A DNA stretch of 61,456 nucleotides from Flavobacterium noncentrifugens (GCF_900100375.1 NZ_FNEZ01000009.1:1-61456); one strand, 5' to 3'. Positions 17,339-27,577 are shown, counted from the first letter of the stretch. The notes: generated from the sequence alone by a model not told the origin. Program-made: numbers and translations.

Positions 17339-18736
17339 ATGGAATACAGAATAGAAAAAGACACGATGGGCGAAGTTCAAGTCCCGGCAGACAAATATTG
17401 GGGCGCGCAAACCGAACGTTCCCGCAACAACTTCAAAATCGGGCCATCGGCATCGATGCCAAAAGAAATCATCGAAGGTTTTGCTTATCTCAAAAAAGCC
17501 GCAGCTTATGCAAACCACAACCTCGGTGTTCTATCCGTTGAAAAACGCGATGCGATTGCTGCCGTTTGCGACGAAATCCTGGCCGGTAAATTAGACGACC
17601 AGTTTCCACTCGTCATCTGGCAAACCGGATCGGGCACGCAAAGCAATATGAATGTGAACGAAGTCATTGCAAACCGCGCGCAGGTGCTTGCCGGATTCAA
17701 AATCGGCGAAGGCGAAGCTGTTGTAAAAGCAAATGACGATGCCAACAAATCACAATCATCAAACGACACGTTCCCAACAGGAATGCACATTGCAGCTTAT
17801 AAAGCCGTTGTTGAAGTCACGCTTCCGGGCGTAGAAAAATTGCGCGACACTTTGCAAGCAAAATCATCTGAATTCAACAATGTCGTAAAAATCGGGCGCA
17901 CCCATTTAATGGATGCCACGCCGCTGACTCTAGGACAGGAACTTTCTGGTTATGTTGCCCAATTGAATTACGGAATCAAAGCCGTGAAAAACACACTTTC
18001 ACATTTATCTGAAGTTGCCCTTGGCGGAACCGCCGTTGGAACAGGATTGAATACACCTGACGGTTACGACATAAAAGTAGCAGAATACATTGCAAAATTC
18101 ACCGGACAGCCTTTTGTAACTGCCCCAAATAAATTCGAGGCTTTGGCTTCACACGATGCGATTGTTGAAGCACATGGCGCTTTAAAACAATTGGCCGTTT
18201 CCTTGAATAAAATTGCAAATGATGTTAGAATGCTCGCTTCTGGCCCGCGTTCTGGAATTGGGGAAATCATCATTCCTGAAAACGAACCAGGTTCTTCGAT
18301 CATGCCTGGAAAAGTAAACCCGACACAATGCGAAGCTTTGACGATGGTTTGTGCCCAGGTTATCGGGAACGACGTTGCGATCGCTGTTGGCGGCATGCAG
18401 GGGCATTATGAACTAAATGTCTTTAAACCCGTGATGGCGGCAAACTTCCTGCAATCGGCGCGGTTGTTAGGAGATGCTTGTGTGTCGTTTGAAGAACATT
18501 GCGCTTCTGGAATTGAGCCAAATTACAAACGCATTAAAGAATTGGTCGACAATTCATTGATGTTGGTTACAGCTTTGAATACCAAAATCGGTTATTATAA
18601 ATCGGCTGAAATTGCACAAACGGCACACAAAAACGGAACGACTTTAAAAGACGAAGCGGTTCGTTTGGGTTATGTTTCTGCTGAAGATTTTGATGCCTGG
18701 GTAAAACCTGAAGAAATGGTTGGAAGCTTGAAGTAA
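17339..18736 (+). CDS. fumC: Class II fumarate hydratase
   Basis: 465 residues, full length for the class II family. It interconverts fumarate and malate in the citric acid cycle, in the cytosol as a tetramer. Visible motifs are TGSGTQSNMNVNEVIANRA, GRTHLMDATPLTLGQE and the superfamily signature GSSIMPGKVNP around residue 320, which carries the catalytic serine loop. It stands alone, followed by a hairpin terminator and a convergent DoxX-like gene. The leader upstream is unusually long and structured, which may bear on regulation. Confidence 0.96.
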   Translation: MEYRIEKDTMGEVQVPADKYWGAQTERSRNNFKIGPSASMPKEIIEGFAYLKKAAAYANHNLGVLSVEKRDAIAAVCDEILAGKLDDQFPLVIWQTGSGTQSNMNVNEVIANRAQVLAGFKIGEGEAVVKANDDANKSQSSNDTFPTGMHIAAYKAVVEVTLPGVEKLRDTLQAKSSEFNNVVKIGRTHLMDATPLTLGQELSGYVAQLNYGIKAVKNTLSHLSEVALGGTAVGTGLNTPDGYDIKVAEYIAKFTGQPFVTAPNKFEALASHDAIVEAHGALKQLAVSLNKIANDVRMLASGPRSGIGEIIIPENEPGSSIMPGKVNPTQCEALTMVCAQVIGNDVAIAVGGMQGHYELNVFKPVMAANFLQSARLLGDACVSFEEHCASGIEPNYKRIKELVDNSLMLVTALNTKIGYYKSAEIAQTAHKNGTTLKDEAVRLGYVSAEDFDAWVKPEEMVGSLK

Positions 18737-18759
18737 TTGATAGTTAACAATGAATAATT

Positions 18760-18793
18760 GGCTCGCGATCTATAAACGTCGCGGGCTTTTTTA
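18760..18793 (+). terminator. Terminator of fumC
   Basis: Stem GCTCGCGA / TCGCGGGC (18761-18768, 18779-18786) with one G-U pair, followed by a T-run. It overlaps the end of the convergent DoxX-like gene at 18791. Confidence 0.7.
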
Positions 18794-19288
18794 TTCTTTT
18801 TGATTTTCTTCAGCTTTGGCTTTCTGGGCAATTTCCGGATTGTTGATGAGCTTCCCTCCTTTTGCGATGGCGCCAAGCACGATTCCGGCAGAAATAAGCA
18901 CGGCATTTTTGATGATGTATTGTCCAAGAAGCGTTGGTACAAATGGAAATGTTTCCCAGGTATCATCCGGAAAAATAACCAACGGCAGCAGTGTTCCCGC
19001 CATTTGGAAATACATGACCGGAATGGCATATTTCATGTATTTTTTTGTCAGCAAACCAATTCCGATCAGGCATTCGAGAACAGCCAGGAAAGGCATCGAA
19101 ACTTCGGGCTTCATCAAATCAAAAGTGATTAATGAGATGGTTCTTGAAGCGATTTCTTCGGCCGGACTGGCATCAATAAAAAATTTCAGGAATCCGAACC
19201 AGAAAAATACGATCCCAACGGAAATCCGTAAAATGTCGGTTCCGCGCTTTTCAATTGCTTTTCTTAATTTTCCAAAGAACTTTTTCAT
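18791..19288 (-). CDS. DoxX-like membrane protein
   Basis: 165 residues with four hydrophobic segments (ILRISVGIVFFWFGFLKFF, MPFLAVLECLIGIGLL, YAIPVMYFQMAGTLLPLVIF, IIKNAVLISAGIVLGAI) and a charged C-terminal tail. The layout and the FFWFGFLKF segment resemble DoxX/DoxD-type proteins, which are linked to respiratory or redox membrane functions but are mostly uncharacterised. It is convergent with fumC and separated from the LRR array by a terminator. The substrate or partner is not evident. Confidence 0.65.
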   Translation of the reverse strand: MKKFFGKLRKAIEKRGTDILRISVGIVFFWFGFLKFFIDASPAEEIASRTISLITFDLMKPEVSMPFLAVLECLIGIGLLTKKYMKYAIPVMYFQMAGTLLPLVIFPDDTWETFPFVPTLLGQYIIKNAVLISAGIVLGAIAKGGKLINNPEIAQKAKAEENQKE

Positions 19289-19313
19289 AGTGTTTCATTT
19301 CTACCTAAGTTAC

Positions 19314-19340
19314 AAAAAAAGCCCTGCACGTGGCAAGGCT
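19314..19340 (-). terminator. Terminator of the first LRR gene
   Basis: Stem GCC-TGC / GCA-GGC with small mismatch, and a U-run on the minus strand (A-run 19314-19320). It is homologous to the hairpins ending the next two genes and to one before rpsA. Confidence 0.65.
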
Positions 19341-19361
19341 TTTACATAAGTTTGAATGTTT

Positions 19362-22166
19362 TTATTTCTTGACGAACTTTGCATTAGAAGTTCCTTGATC
19401 TGAATTGACCTTGATAAAATAATTTCCGGATTTTAAAGCCGAAACATCAATCGATCCAGAGCGGCTAAAATTGGTATTAATCAAAATTAACTGTCCTAAA
19501 GTATTGTAAATGCTTACAGAAGAAATTTTGACCTCTTTTTTAAGCTGTATATTTAAAACATCGTTTGCCGGATTTGGATACAACTTGAAGTAATCTGAAA
19601 ATTTAAAATCGGTAATTGCTAACGCTGCAATGGTTGTCGTTGCCGTATTAGTCAGAATAGGGAAATTGTAATCGAAATAGATCTCGGCTTTATTGCTGAA
19701 AGAATCGCCCGAAGTGAGCGTTGGCTTAATCTTGATCTTGAATAATAAATAACCATCGTTGCTAGCATCGTCAAACGGTAAATTGATTTCGCGGAATAGG
19801 AATTCAAGTTTGCTGCCTGATATTTTTGTAGTAAAATTATGACTGCCATCAAGCGCTACTAAAGACGACAAGTCAAATTTATCGGTATCGATAACATCTG
19901 AAACAACGATGTTTTTGGCGAGAAATGTTCCAGTGTTTTCAAAACGGATCAGGTAATGTACATATTTGCCCGCCATTTCCGGTGCTATTTCTTTTCCTTC
20001 CAGACAGGTTTTGTCATTCGGATCCATAGAATTAACTGCAATTTGCTGCAATACAAAAGTGTTGTCGCCTGGCGTTTCGTCTGTGGACGGACTGTTAACC
20101 GTCGCATGAAAGGTTAAAACGTCATCAGTATTGACGGCAGGAATGTCCATTGGAGAATGTACATGCAACGCCAGCATGATTTCCCTGGTTTCAAAAGGTT
20201 GCAAATCGCTGAAATTCCAGGACAACGACCCTGTCGCAGGAGTTGGCGCTGGAACTGCAGCATCAAAATCCAAAACGGCATCATCAAACCTAAAAACGAT
20301 TGCACCCGATTGTGCATGCGTTCCCTTGTTCTTATAAATGATTTTATAATCTGTACTGTAACCCGGAATCGCAGCTCCTAACGGAATCACTATAATTTCT
20401 AAATCGGGATGGTTTCCATTTCTTGTGACGCAAAAATCCTGTGAAAACGGACTTGCGGCTGATGGGAATCCTATAGTTGCAGTTGGCGGTGAAAAATTAA
20501 AATAGCCAGGGTTTTCCGGTGTAGGCTCCAGCGTATAAGTGCCCGACTGGATATCGATGCGATAAGCTCCTAAATGATCTGAGATCACACCGCCTGTTGC
20601 GGCATTGCCTGTTACACCAAGCCTTAAATTTGGGTAAATCAGATCTAAATCGTCGCAACCATTTTCGTCATCATCAAAATGGCTGTTTCCGCGAATCGTA
20701 TAAAAAGTGCCTCCGGGAACAAATGAGCAATAGGAATTGACTACTGTCGAAGCCAGCCCATAACCTGATAAAATACTTTTGAGGTCATCGACCTGGTTTT
20801 CATCTGTGCAAACATATTGAATCGCCGGACTGCCGTCTACGCGAAACGTAGATTCGAGCGTACCGTTTTTTGCAAATATCGTGGTGAGCTGCGTGTTGTA
20901 GGCCACGTTAAAACTTGTCAGCATCGATTGGTTGCTGATGTCAACGGTTTGAATATTTGTACGAAAAAGATTCACCAACCTCAACATCGACTGGGCACTA
21001 AAATCAATACTTCTAATTGGATTTGATGCACAACTCAATTCTTTAAGGTTAGGCAAAGCACTCAGATCCAAAGAAGTCAGAAAAGCATTGTCAAGCTGCA
21101 ATATTTCGAGTTCATGGCAATTCGACAAATTGAGTTCGGCTACATTTGTACTTACGATTTCCAAAGATTTTAAATGAGAAAGATTTTGTACATCGAGTGT
21201 GGGAATCGGGTTTATAGCGCAGGCCAATGTATCCAGGTTGATGAGTGTGCCCACTTCCAAATGGGTCAAAGCATTGTTGGTACACTTAAAAACTTTAAGG
21301 TTTGTATTTGCCGATACATCCAGGCTTGTAAAGCGGTTTGCCAGGCACGTTAGATTGATCAGTGCCGTATTAATGCTCAGGTTTATCTCTGTCAGGCGGT
21401 TTTGGGAGCACACGAAAGTAGTCAATCCCGGAAATGTGGCCACATTAAGAGCCGTGAGATTGTTGCGCAAAACATTGAGCGTCTTTAGATTAGTAAGCCC
21501 GTCAATATTTAACGATGCGAGTTGGTTGTAACTCAAATCCAAGTCTTCTAAGTTGGTTAACAAATTGATATTACTCAGATTGAGCCCGGTACTGTACGTC
21601 CATTTGAGTGATTTAAGGTTTGGAAACCATGAAAAATCAATTGCTGCAGTCGTATGATCACAGATTAGGGTTTGCAGGTTTGTTGTTCCGGTAAATGAGA
21701 ATGTCGGGATGTTTATCCCAGTAATTGACAGTTGCTTCAGTGCAGGCATATTATTCAGATGCAATTGCTGGATGCTGACGCTGTACCCATAAGAAACCTT
21801 TAATTTTTCTAACGACTGCATACCAGAAAGATCGAGTGTCTGAATATTTTGAGTAGCCACCCACAACTCTTTAAGATTCTGAAAACTTTGAATGCCTTCG
21901 AGGGTTTGCATTGGCACCAACGGATTTCCAAACGCTCCAGATGTCCAGATAAATGCTACCGAAGCTGCTTCGTCCATTTCTATTTCGCCATTGTGATTGA
22001 CATCAACTGTTATGTAATTGCCAGCTGCGTCCTTTGCGAGTTGGTACGGCGCGTCGGGCGAAGCATGGGTCATCTGGTATTTAAAATTCGGATCTGGAAT
22101 ATTGATGATCTGGGCATTCATGTACAAAGAAACCAAAGCAAGCACTAAAACATAAAGTTTTTTCAT
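19362..22166 (-). CDS. Leucine-rich-repeat T9SS cargo protein, array member 1
   Basis: 934 residues. Signal peptide MKKLYVLVLALVSLYMNAQ; an EF-hand-like loop (DVNHNGEIEMDEA) near residue 55; a run of about 16 LRRs of about 21 residues (LTNLEDLDLSYNQL, TNLKTLNVLRNNL); an SdrD-like segment starting PGGTFYTIRGNSHFDDDENG; a DUF11/DUF7619-like domain (NDKTCLEG, HYLIRFENTGT, YFDYNFPI); and a type A T9SS sorting domain (KLYPNPANDVLNIQ, ending AKFVKK). It should be exported and attached to, or released from, the cell surface. The C-terminal 200 residues closely match its neighbour at 22273, showing tandem duplication. Ligand unknown; LRRs suggest protein or glycan binding. Confidence 0.9.
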   Translation of the reverse strand: MKKLYVLVLALVSLYMNAQIINIPDPNFKYQMTHASPDAPYQLAKDAAGNYITVDVNHNGEIEMDEAASVAFIWTSGAFGNPLVPMQTLEGIQSFQNLKELWVATQNIQTLDLSGMQSLEKLKVSYGYSVSIQQLHLNNMPALKQLSITGINIPTFSFTGTTNLQTLICDHTTAAIDFSWFPNLKSLKWTYSTGLNLSNINLLTNLEDLDLSYNQLASLNIDGLTNLKTLNVLRNNLTALNVATFPGLTTFVCSQNRLTEINLSINTALINLTCLANRFTSLDVSANTNLKVFKCTNNALTHLEVGTLINLDTLACAINPIPTLDVQNLSHLKSLEIVSTNVAELNLSNCHELEILQLDNAFLTSLDLSALPNLKELSCASNPIRSIDFSAQSMLRLVNLFRTNIQTVDISNQSMLTSFNVAYNTQLTTIFAKNGTLESTFRVDGSPAIQYVCTDENQVDDLKSILSGYGLASTVVNSYCSFVPGGTFYTIRGNSHFDDDENGCDDLDLIYPNLRLGVTGNAATGGVISDHLGAYRIDIQSGTYTLEPTPENPGYFNFSPPTATIGFPSAASPFSQDFCVTRNGNHPDLEIIVIPLGAAIPGYSTDYKIIYKNKGTHAQSGAIVFRFDDAVLDFDAAVPAPTPATGSLSWNFSDLQPFETREIMLALHVHSPMDIPAVNTDDVLTFHATVNSPSTDETPGDNTFVLQQIAVNSMDPNDKTCLEGKEIAPEMAGKYVHYLIRFENTGTFLAKNIVVSDVIDTDKFDLSSLVALDGSHNFTTKISGSKLEFLFREINLPFDDASNDGYLLFKIKIKPTLTSGDSFSNKAEIYFDYNFPILTNTATTTIAALAITDFKFSDYFKLYPNPANDVLNIQLKKEVKISSVSIYNTLGQLILINTNFSRSGSIDVSALKSGNYFIKVNSDQGTSNAKFVKK

Positions 22167-22226
22167 AAGTAACTGTTTTTGGTAAATATATGTAAAAACG
22201 AAGTAATTCTTAAAATTTTCTTAATG

Positions 22227-22256
22227 AAAAAGACCTTACATGTCTGCAAGGCTTAA
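22227..22256 (-). terminator. Terminator of the second LRR gene
   Basis: On the minus strand, AGCCTTGCAG pairs imperfectly with CATGTAAGGTCT and is followed by U residues. Same design as the hairpins at 19314, 26082 and 27527. Confidence 0.6.
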
Positions 22257-22272
22257 AAAGTATCGATTTTTG

Positions 22273-25200
22273 TTATTTCTTGATGAATTTTGCATTTGAA
22301 GTGCCTTGATCCGAATTGATTTTAATAATGTAATTCCCGGTTTTTAAAGCCGAGACATCGATCGTTTTAGATTGCTGAAAGTTGGTGTTTACCAAAACCA
22401 ATTGCCCTAAAGCATTGTAAATGCTCACAGATGAAATGACCGTTTGCTTTTTAGATTGGATGTTCAAAACATCGCCTGCAGGATTTGGAAACAAAGTAAA
22501 GTAATCATCAAATTTAAAATCGGAAACCGCTAAAGCTGCAATGGTTGTCGTTGCCGTATTGGTCACGATCGGGAAATTGTAATCGAAATAAATGCTGGCC
22601 GAGTTGCTGAAAGAATCATCTACAGTGAGTATTGGATTTGTTTTGATTTTAAACAACACATAACCGTCGTTGTTTGCATCGTCGAATGGCAGGTTGATGT
22701 TTTCGAAAATGAATTCGACTTTGTTTCCATTTGAAATTTTGGTGACAAACGGATGGCTTCCATCATTTGAAATTAGGGAATTGATATCAAATTTCTCGGT
22801 ATCGATCAGGTCTTTCACTACGATATTTTGTGCATTTGCAGTTCCGGTATTTTCAAAGCGAATAAGATAATGCACATACTTTCCAGCCATATCAGGCGAA
22901 ATTTTCGTGCCTTCCAGACAGGTCTTGTCATTTGGATCAAACGAATTTACCGCTGTCTGGCGAAATTGAAATGTATTGTCGAGTGGCGTTTCGTCGGCCA
23001 TTGCCGATGCAATTGTTGCAGCATATTCTATAATTGTTCCTGCAGTAACCGGCATAGGGTCTGTTGGAGCATGAATCCTGATTTTGACAAGGATGCTTCG
23101 TGTTTCAAAAGGTTTCAAGTTGGCAAAATCCCATGAAATGCTTCCCGAACCCAATGTGCTTATTGCCGGATCAGCACTTACAAAATCGGTAATTTCATTT
23201 TGGTAATTCAGGACAATAGTGCCTGATTGCGTGTTTGTTCCTTTGTTTTTGTAAACAAGTTTGTACGTGGCAACAAACCCGGCCATTCCATTAGAAACCG
23301 GCACCAGCGTGATATCAAGATCTGGATGCTGTCCATTGGCTGTAATGCAGAAATCCTGCAGAACCGGGCTGCCCATTTCAGGAAAAAGCAATGAAACGTT
23401 TGTTGGCGATACATTAAAATAATCAGGCCTTTCTGCAACAGGATTTATCGTATAATTGCCTTCCTTAAGATGGTATTGGTACTCTCCCGAAGCATTTGCA
23501 ATGAGCGTACTTGTTGTTGTGCCATTATTAAAGTTGATTTTCATGTGGTCGAACGGCAAATCAGCATCTGTACAGCCGTTATTGTCAAGATCATATTTGC
23601 TGTTTCCGCTGATTGTGTAGTATTTTCCGCCTGGAGTAAACGAACAATACGAATTGACTACACAGGAAGCATATCCATTTACGAGCGCTTGCGCTGCGAC
23701 TGCATCTGCCTGGCCTTCATCCACACAAATGTAACGGAGCGTTGGCACGCTTTCAAAGTAAAACCGGTCTTCTATACTGCCGTTTTTCATCAACAAGGTT
23801 GTTATTTGGTTTCCGCTTATCCATACATCAGACAGGTCTTCAAAATTGCTTAGGTCCAATGTTCCGGTTAGCCGATTTACACCACAATCAATGGAATTCA
23901 GGCGATATAATCCACTGATATTCAAAGACGCCATTTGGTTGATGCTGCAAGTTAGGTTTCCCAACTGGTACAAATTCGTTACATCAAGTGCATTGATAGT
24001 ATTGCCGCGGCATTGAAGCAAGCTCAGGTTAACAAAGCTATTGATTCCTTCCATCGAGATTATATGGGAATCATTTACATACATCGTTCCTACACGAATG
24101 GCTTCTGAAAGCTGGATTTCGCCATCTCCGTTGGTGTCGATTTTTCCATAACTCGTGCCCCCGATAATATGCGCAGTCAAATTATCCGAATTTGCAGCAA
24201 CTAATTTTGCTTTCAGAGCAGCATCGGGAATGTACACAATATGATCTGTACAGGTGCCGGTACAGTTGCAATTTCCATCGATGGCAATCCCGTTTATCCT
24301 TGTATCATCGATGCTGGCCTGGATCACGGGAAAATCTGCGGGATCTGCACAAATGTGCTTCAGCATGTAATTATTATTCATTTCGAATGTCAGCAAATCC
24401 GCATTTGGATTGTTATTCTTCAGAAAAATGTCTGACAGGATCTGGTTGTTCGAACAATATAGGTTTTTCAGGTTAGGTAATACAGAAGCGTCAATGAGCC
24501 CGACTTTATTGTCCGCACAATTGATGGTTTCAACCTGGTCGAGCCCGGTGAAATTGATTGTTGAGAACAAATTGGAAGCACAGTTCAGGTTGTTCAATTG
24601 CGTATAAGGTGCAAAATTAAATGCTGTCATCTTGTTCGAATTAAAATCCAGCTCTTTTAATGATGTTGTTGCCCCAAGCGTAATCGTTGTTAAAATATTC
24701 CCACCCGCTTTCAATGAAGTAAGACCTGTTGCGTCGGGAAGGTTTATACGTTGAAGGAAAGGATTGCCGCTGCATTCGACTGTTAAAAGGTTTACCGCGC
24801 CTGGAAAAGAAAAAAGCCTTAAAATTCTGTTGTTCCTGCAGCGGATCGAAGTGAGCGACGTGAGCCCATCGGAATATAAATAGCTAAAATTGCTTGTTCC
24901 ATTGATTTCAATCGTCTGTAGATTTGTTAAATTATTAATGTTGAGATCGTTTACAATATTGTTTTCAACCTTTAATGTTTTGAGCTGGCTCATCGTTCTT
25001 AAATCAATCGAATAGCAATTGCTGATATCGAACATTGTGAGGTTTTCTACTCCTGTAAAGTATTGCAGCCCTTCCATGTTATTGGGCCTGCCGCCGAGGT
25101 TCATTTCTGTAAGTGCTGCGGCCTCAGTATACTGGATTTCACCGTCAACGTTGGCATCCAAACCTGCATAATTTACCATATAATATTTGAAGACATCATC

Positions 25201-26022
25201 GGTAAAGCATATCGCCCCATCGACACACGGTTCCGGATCATAATTGCAATTTGTGTTGATCGCAATACCGGAAAGCCCATATTGTGTTGCCTTTTGCTGA
25301 AATAATGCGACATCCCAATCAAAGCAGCAAATGGATGACAGTGTCGTATTGTTGCTAAAATCCAGGTTTACAAATTCGGTTTCATTCGTTTTTGTCACAA
25401 ACATTTTTAGCAGGTTGTTATTGGAACAATTCAAATCAGTAAGTGAGTTGAAGTTCCTCAGTGTTAATGTTTTCAACTGGTTGTTGCTGCAATCAAATTT
25501 TGCCAAATAGGACTGATCTTTAATGTTCAATGTAGTGAGTGCATTATTGGAACAATTCACTTCTGTTAGATATGGCGAAGTTAAGATCCTGAAAGTCTTT
25601 AGATTATTGTTTGACACATCAAGCTTTTCAATACTGGAATTGTACAAATACAGCGCTACCAATTGTGTATTGTTATTGATTTTAACATCTCTCAATAAGT
25701 TAAAGTCGCCCAAATCGATGCGTTTAATTGCAGTGTTTTTTATGCTGAGCACTTGCATTTGCGAAAAATAAAATAATAGATCATTGATTGAAGTGATCGG
25801 GCCATCCAAATATAAATTCCTTATCAGGTTTGATTCGTCATCTGTAATTTCATTATCGTTATTGAAATCTAGCGTCGCATCTGGGATACCGTCATCATTT
25901 GTATCTACGCACATGGAGTGCAGCAAGAGGTTTTTAAGCGCAAGATCGGTAAATGGAATGACCTGGGCATTTCCATAATGGCTAAGCAAACAGGCTAAAA
26001 CAACAAAGTAGAATTTTCTCAT
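22273..26022 (-). CDS. Long leucine-rich-repeat T9SS cargo protein, array member 2
   Basis: 1,249 residues from the ATG at 26022 (MRKFYFVVLACLLSHYGNAQ, a signal peptide); the ATG at 26061 would add an unlikely 13-residue leader. Three modules follow, each opening with an EF-hand-like acidic loop (DTNDDGIPDATLDFNNDNE near 40-60, DANVDGEIQYTEA near 290, DTNGDGEIQLSEA near 630) and continuing into LRRs. Then come the SdrD-like segment (GKYYTISGNSKYDLDNNG), the DUF11/DUF7619-like domain and a type A T9SS sorting domain ending AKFIKK. It looks like an expanded version of the 19362 gene. Exported; function unknown, probably adhesion or binding. The acidic loops could bind calcium. Confidence 0.9.
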   Translation of the reverse strand: MRKFYFVVLACLLSHYGNAQVIPFTDLALKNLLLHSMCVDTNDDGIPDATLDFNNDNEITDDESNLIRNLYLDGPITSINDLLFYFSQMQVLSIKNTAIKRIDLGDFNLLRDVKINNNTQLVALYLYNSSIEKLDVSNNNLKTFRILTSPYLTEVNCSNNALTTLNIKDQSYLAKFDCSNNQLKTLTLRNFNSLTDLNCSNNNLLKMFVTKTNETEFVNLDFSNNTTLSSICCFDWDVALFQQKATQYGLSGIAINTNCNYDPEPCVDGAICFTDDVFKYYMVNYAGLDANVDGEIQYTEAAALTEMNLGGRPNNMEGLQYFTGVENLTMFDISNCYSIDLRTMSQLKTLKVENNIVNDLNINNLTNLQTIEINGTSNFSYLYSDGLTSLTSIRCRNNRILRLFSFPGAVNLLTVECSGNPFLQRINLPDATGLTSLKAGGNILTTITLGATTSLKELDFNSNKMTAFNFAPYTQLNNLNCASNLFSTINFTGLDQVETINCADNKVGLIDASVLPNLKNLYCSNNQILSDIFLKNNNPNADLLTFEMNNNYMLKHICADPADFPVIQASIDDTRINGIAIDGNCNCTGTCTDHIVYIPDAALKAKLVAANSDNLTAHIIGGTSYGKIDTNGDGEIQLSEAIRVGTMYVNDSHIISMEGINSFVNLSLLQCRGNTINALDVTNLYQLGNLTCSINQMASLNISGLYRLNSIDCGVNRLTGTLDLSNFEDLSDVWISGNQITTLLMKNGSIEDRFYFESVPTLRYICVDEGQADAVAAQALVNGYASCVVNSYCSFTPGGKYYTISGNSKYDLDNNGCTDADLPFDHMKINFNNGTTTSTLIANASGEYQYHLKEGNYTINPVAERPDYFNVSPTNVSLLFPEMGSPVLQDFCITANGQHPDLDITLVPVSNGMAGFVATYKLVYKNKGTNTQSGTIVLNYQNEITDFVSADPAISTLGSGSISWDFANLKPFETRSILVKIRIHAPTDPMPVTAGTIIEYAATIASAMADETPLDNTFQFRQTAVNSFDPNDKTCLEGTKISPDMAGKYVHYLIRFENTGTANAQNIVVKDLIDTEKFDINSLISNDGSHPFVTKISNGNKVEFIFENINLPFDDANNDGYVLFKIKTNPILTVDDSFSNSASIYFDYNFPIVTNTATTTIAALAVSDFKFDDYFTLFPNPAGDVLNIQSKKQTVISSVSIYNALGQLVLVNTNFQQSKTIDVSALKTGNYIIKINSDQGTSNAKFIKK

Positions 26023-26081
26023 TCTTAAATATTTAGAGCGTAAATATAGTGCAATAATCAAAATCTTAAGATTATGTTAAT

Positions 26082-26109
26082 AAAAAAAGCCTTACATTTC
26101 TGCAAGGCT
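26082..26109 (-). terminator. Terminator of the third (pseudogene) LRR copy
   Basis: Stem AGCCTT / AAGGCT (26088-26109) with an A-run that gives a U-run on the minus strand. It sits just downstream of the pseudogene's ancestral stop at 26131. Confidence 0.65.
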
Positions 26110-26130
26110 GTAAGAAGTTAAAAAAAATCA

Positions 26131-27430
26131 TTATTTTTTGATAAATCTTGAGTTTGAAATGCCTTGCAACGTTTGTTGGTAAAATTGTTACTTCCAGGTC
26201 ATTGTGAATTCCATTACGTATGATGCAAAAATTTTGCTCCAGAATATTTATTTCAGATGGAAAACTGATGTTGACAGATGCTGGAGAAACGCTATAAAAA
26301 TTAGGATTTTCGACAATTGGGACAATCATATAATTCCCTTTAGAATCCGGAATCCGATAATTTCCTGATGCATCAGCTACTGCATAATCGGTAGTTTGAT
26401 TTCCGCTGGAAATTCGAAATTTTAACGATTTAAAAGGTTCGTCTGTAATGTTGCAGCCGTTGCTGTCATAGTCGTAATGGTTGTTCCCGGAAAGTGTAAA
26501 ATACGCGCCACCGGGATTAAAAGAACAATAGCTGTTGACTTCACAATTGCTATAGCCCAAGGAGTTCACTTTATTTTTATAACCAGTAAGATTTGATTCG
26601 TCACAGCAAATATATTTCAGGTTTGGATTGTAGCTTAATGAAAAAGTGCTGGGAATATAGCTTCCATTTTTCATAAAGAGGTACTCAAGGGAATTGTAAG
26701 CCAGGGAAGCCTGCTGCAGTTGCGATAAGTTGCTAAGGTCAAGATTGGTCAATTGATTGTGTTCGAGCATAAGCGCATCTATATTGGGCACAGCCGAAAA
26801 ATCTATCGCAGTAAGTAAGTTTGTAGACAATGTTAGATCATTAAGTTCTGGGACTGGTGACAAGTCTATTGAAGTCAATAAATTGCTATCGGCATATAAT
26901 TTTTTAAGTGTCGGAATTCCCGATAAATCGAGGGTTGTCAGCTGATTCAAACCGCAATTCAAAGAGACTAAAGGAACTCCACTGATTTGCAGCGATGTAA
27001 TATTTGTGCTTCTGCAATTAATTGAAGTAATCCCCGGAAGGTTTTCTAAAACCACCGCACAGGGATTTCCTGCATTCAAAGACCATTAGCCGGTTGCAAA
27101 GTTGAGTGAAGTCAGCCTTGGAAGATCGTGAATGTAAAAAACACTGAAATTATTTGCTTCGCAATATAAAGTTTCAAGTTCGTTCATTCCTTACAAATTT
27201 AGCGAACTAAGCCTGTAGTTATTTCCGCATGTAAGTTTCTTTAAATGTGGCAGCATCGTAACATCAAGTTCTCGAAGGTTAGTGAAATATTCAATTCAGG
27301 CCAATTCGCCGTGTGTAGGCATAGCTAACATTAGAAAACCTTTGAGCTTCCCTTCTGGAAATGGAATGGTTTGCGCGTGGATTGTAATAAAGACAAACAA
27401 AGCAAAAAGAGAAAGTAATGTTTTTTTCAT
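26131..27430 (-). pseudogene. Inactivated third LRR T9SS gene: in-frame stops and an internal deletion
   Basis: The ancestral start is the ATG at 27430, followed by a normal signal peptide (MKKTLLSLFALFVFITIHAQ). In that frame there are three stops within the first 117 codons (after GELA, SSLNL and FATG); after that the frame stays open and encodes LRRs plus the SdrD-like segment (PGGAYFTLSGNNHYDYDSNG). After NDLEVTILPT the frame changes: the next frame reads LQGISNSRFIKK and stops at 26131-26133, which is the very end of a T9SS sorting domain. The DUF11/DUF7619-like domain and most of the sorting domain, roughly 900 bp by comparison with its neighbours, are deleted. An open stretch of 335 codons (26072-27079) survives and could be mis-annotated as a gene. 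Confidence 0.9.
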
Positions 27431-27526
27431 ATTGATTTATAATGAATATGTGAATCAAAATATCTGGTAATTAAGGAATTAACGGCTCAAATACAGTCAA
27501 AATATAGATTCTTAAAATTTTATTAA

Positions 27527-27555
27527 TAAAAAAAGCCCTACATTTCTGTAAGGCT
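27527..27555 (-). terminator. Terminator-like hairpin between rpsA and the LRR pseudogene
   Basis: AGCCCTACA / TGTAAGGCT hairpin (27534-27555) with an A-run on the plus strand. It is homologous to the LRR-array terminators but lies 23 bp after the rpsA stop, so it now ends rpsA transcription. Confidence 0.65.
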
Positions 27556-27577
27556 TCCTTTTATAAAGAACGAAAAA

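Noticed and set aside
26072..27079. A 335-codon open frame as an intact gene
   Set aside because: It begins at a TTG inside an older reading frame with three stops upstream and ends after a frame change caused by a deletion; it is a pseudogene fragment.
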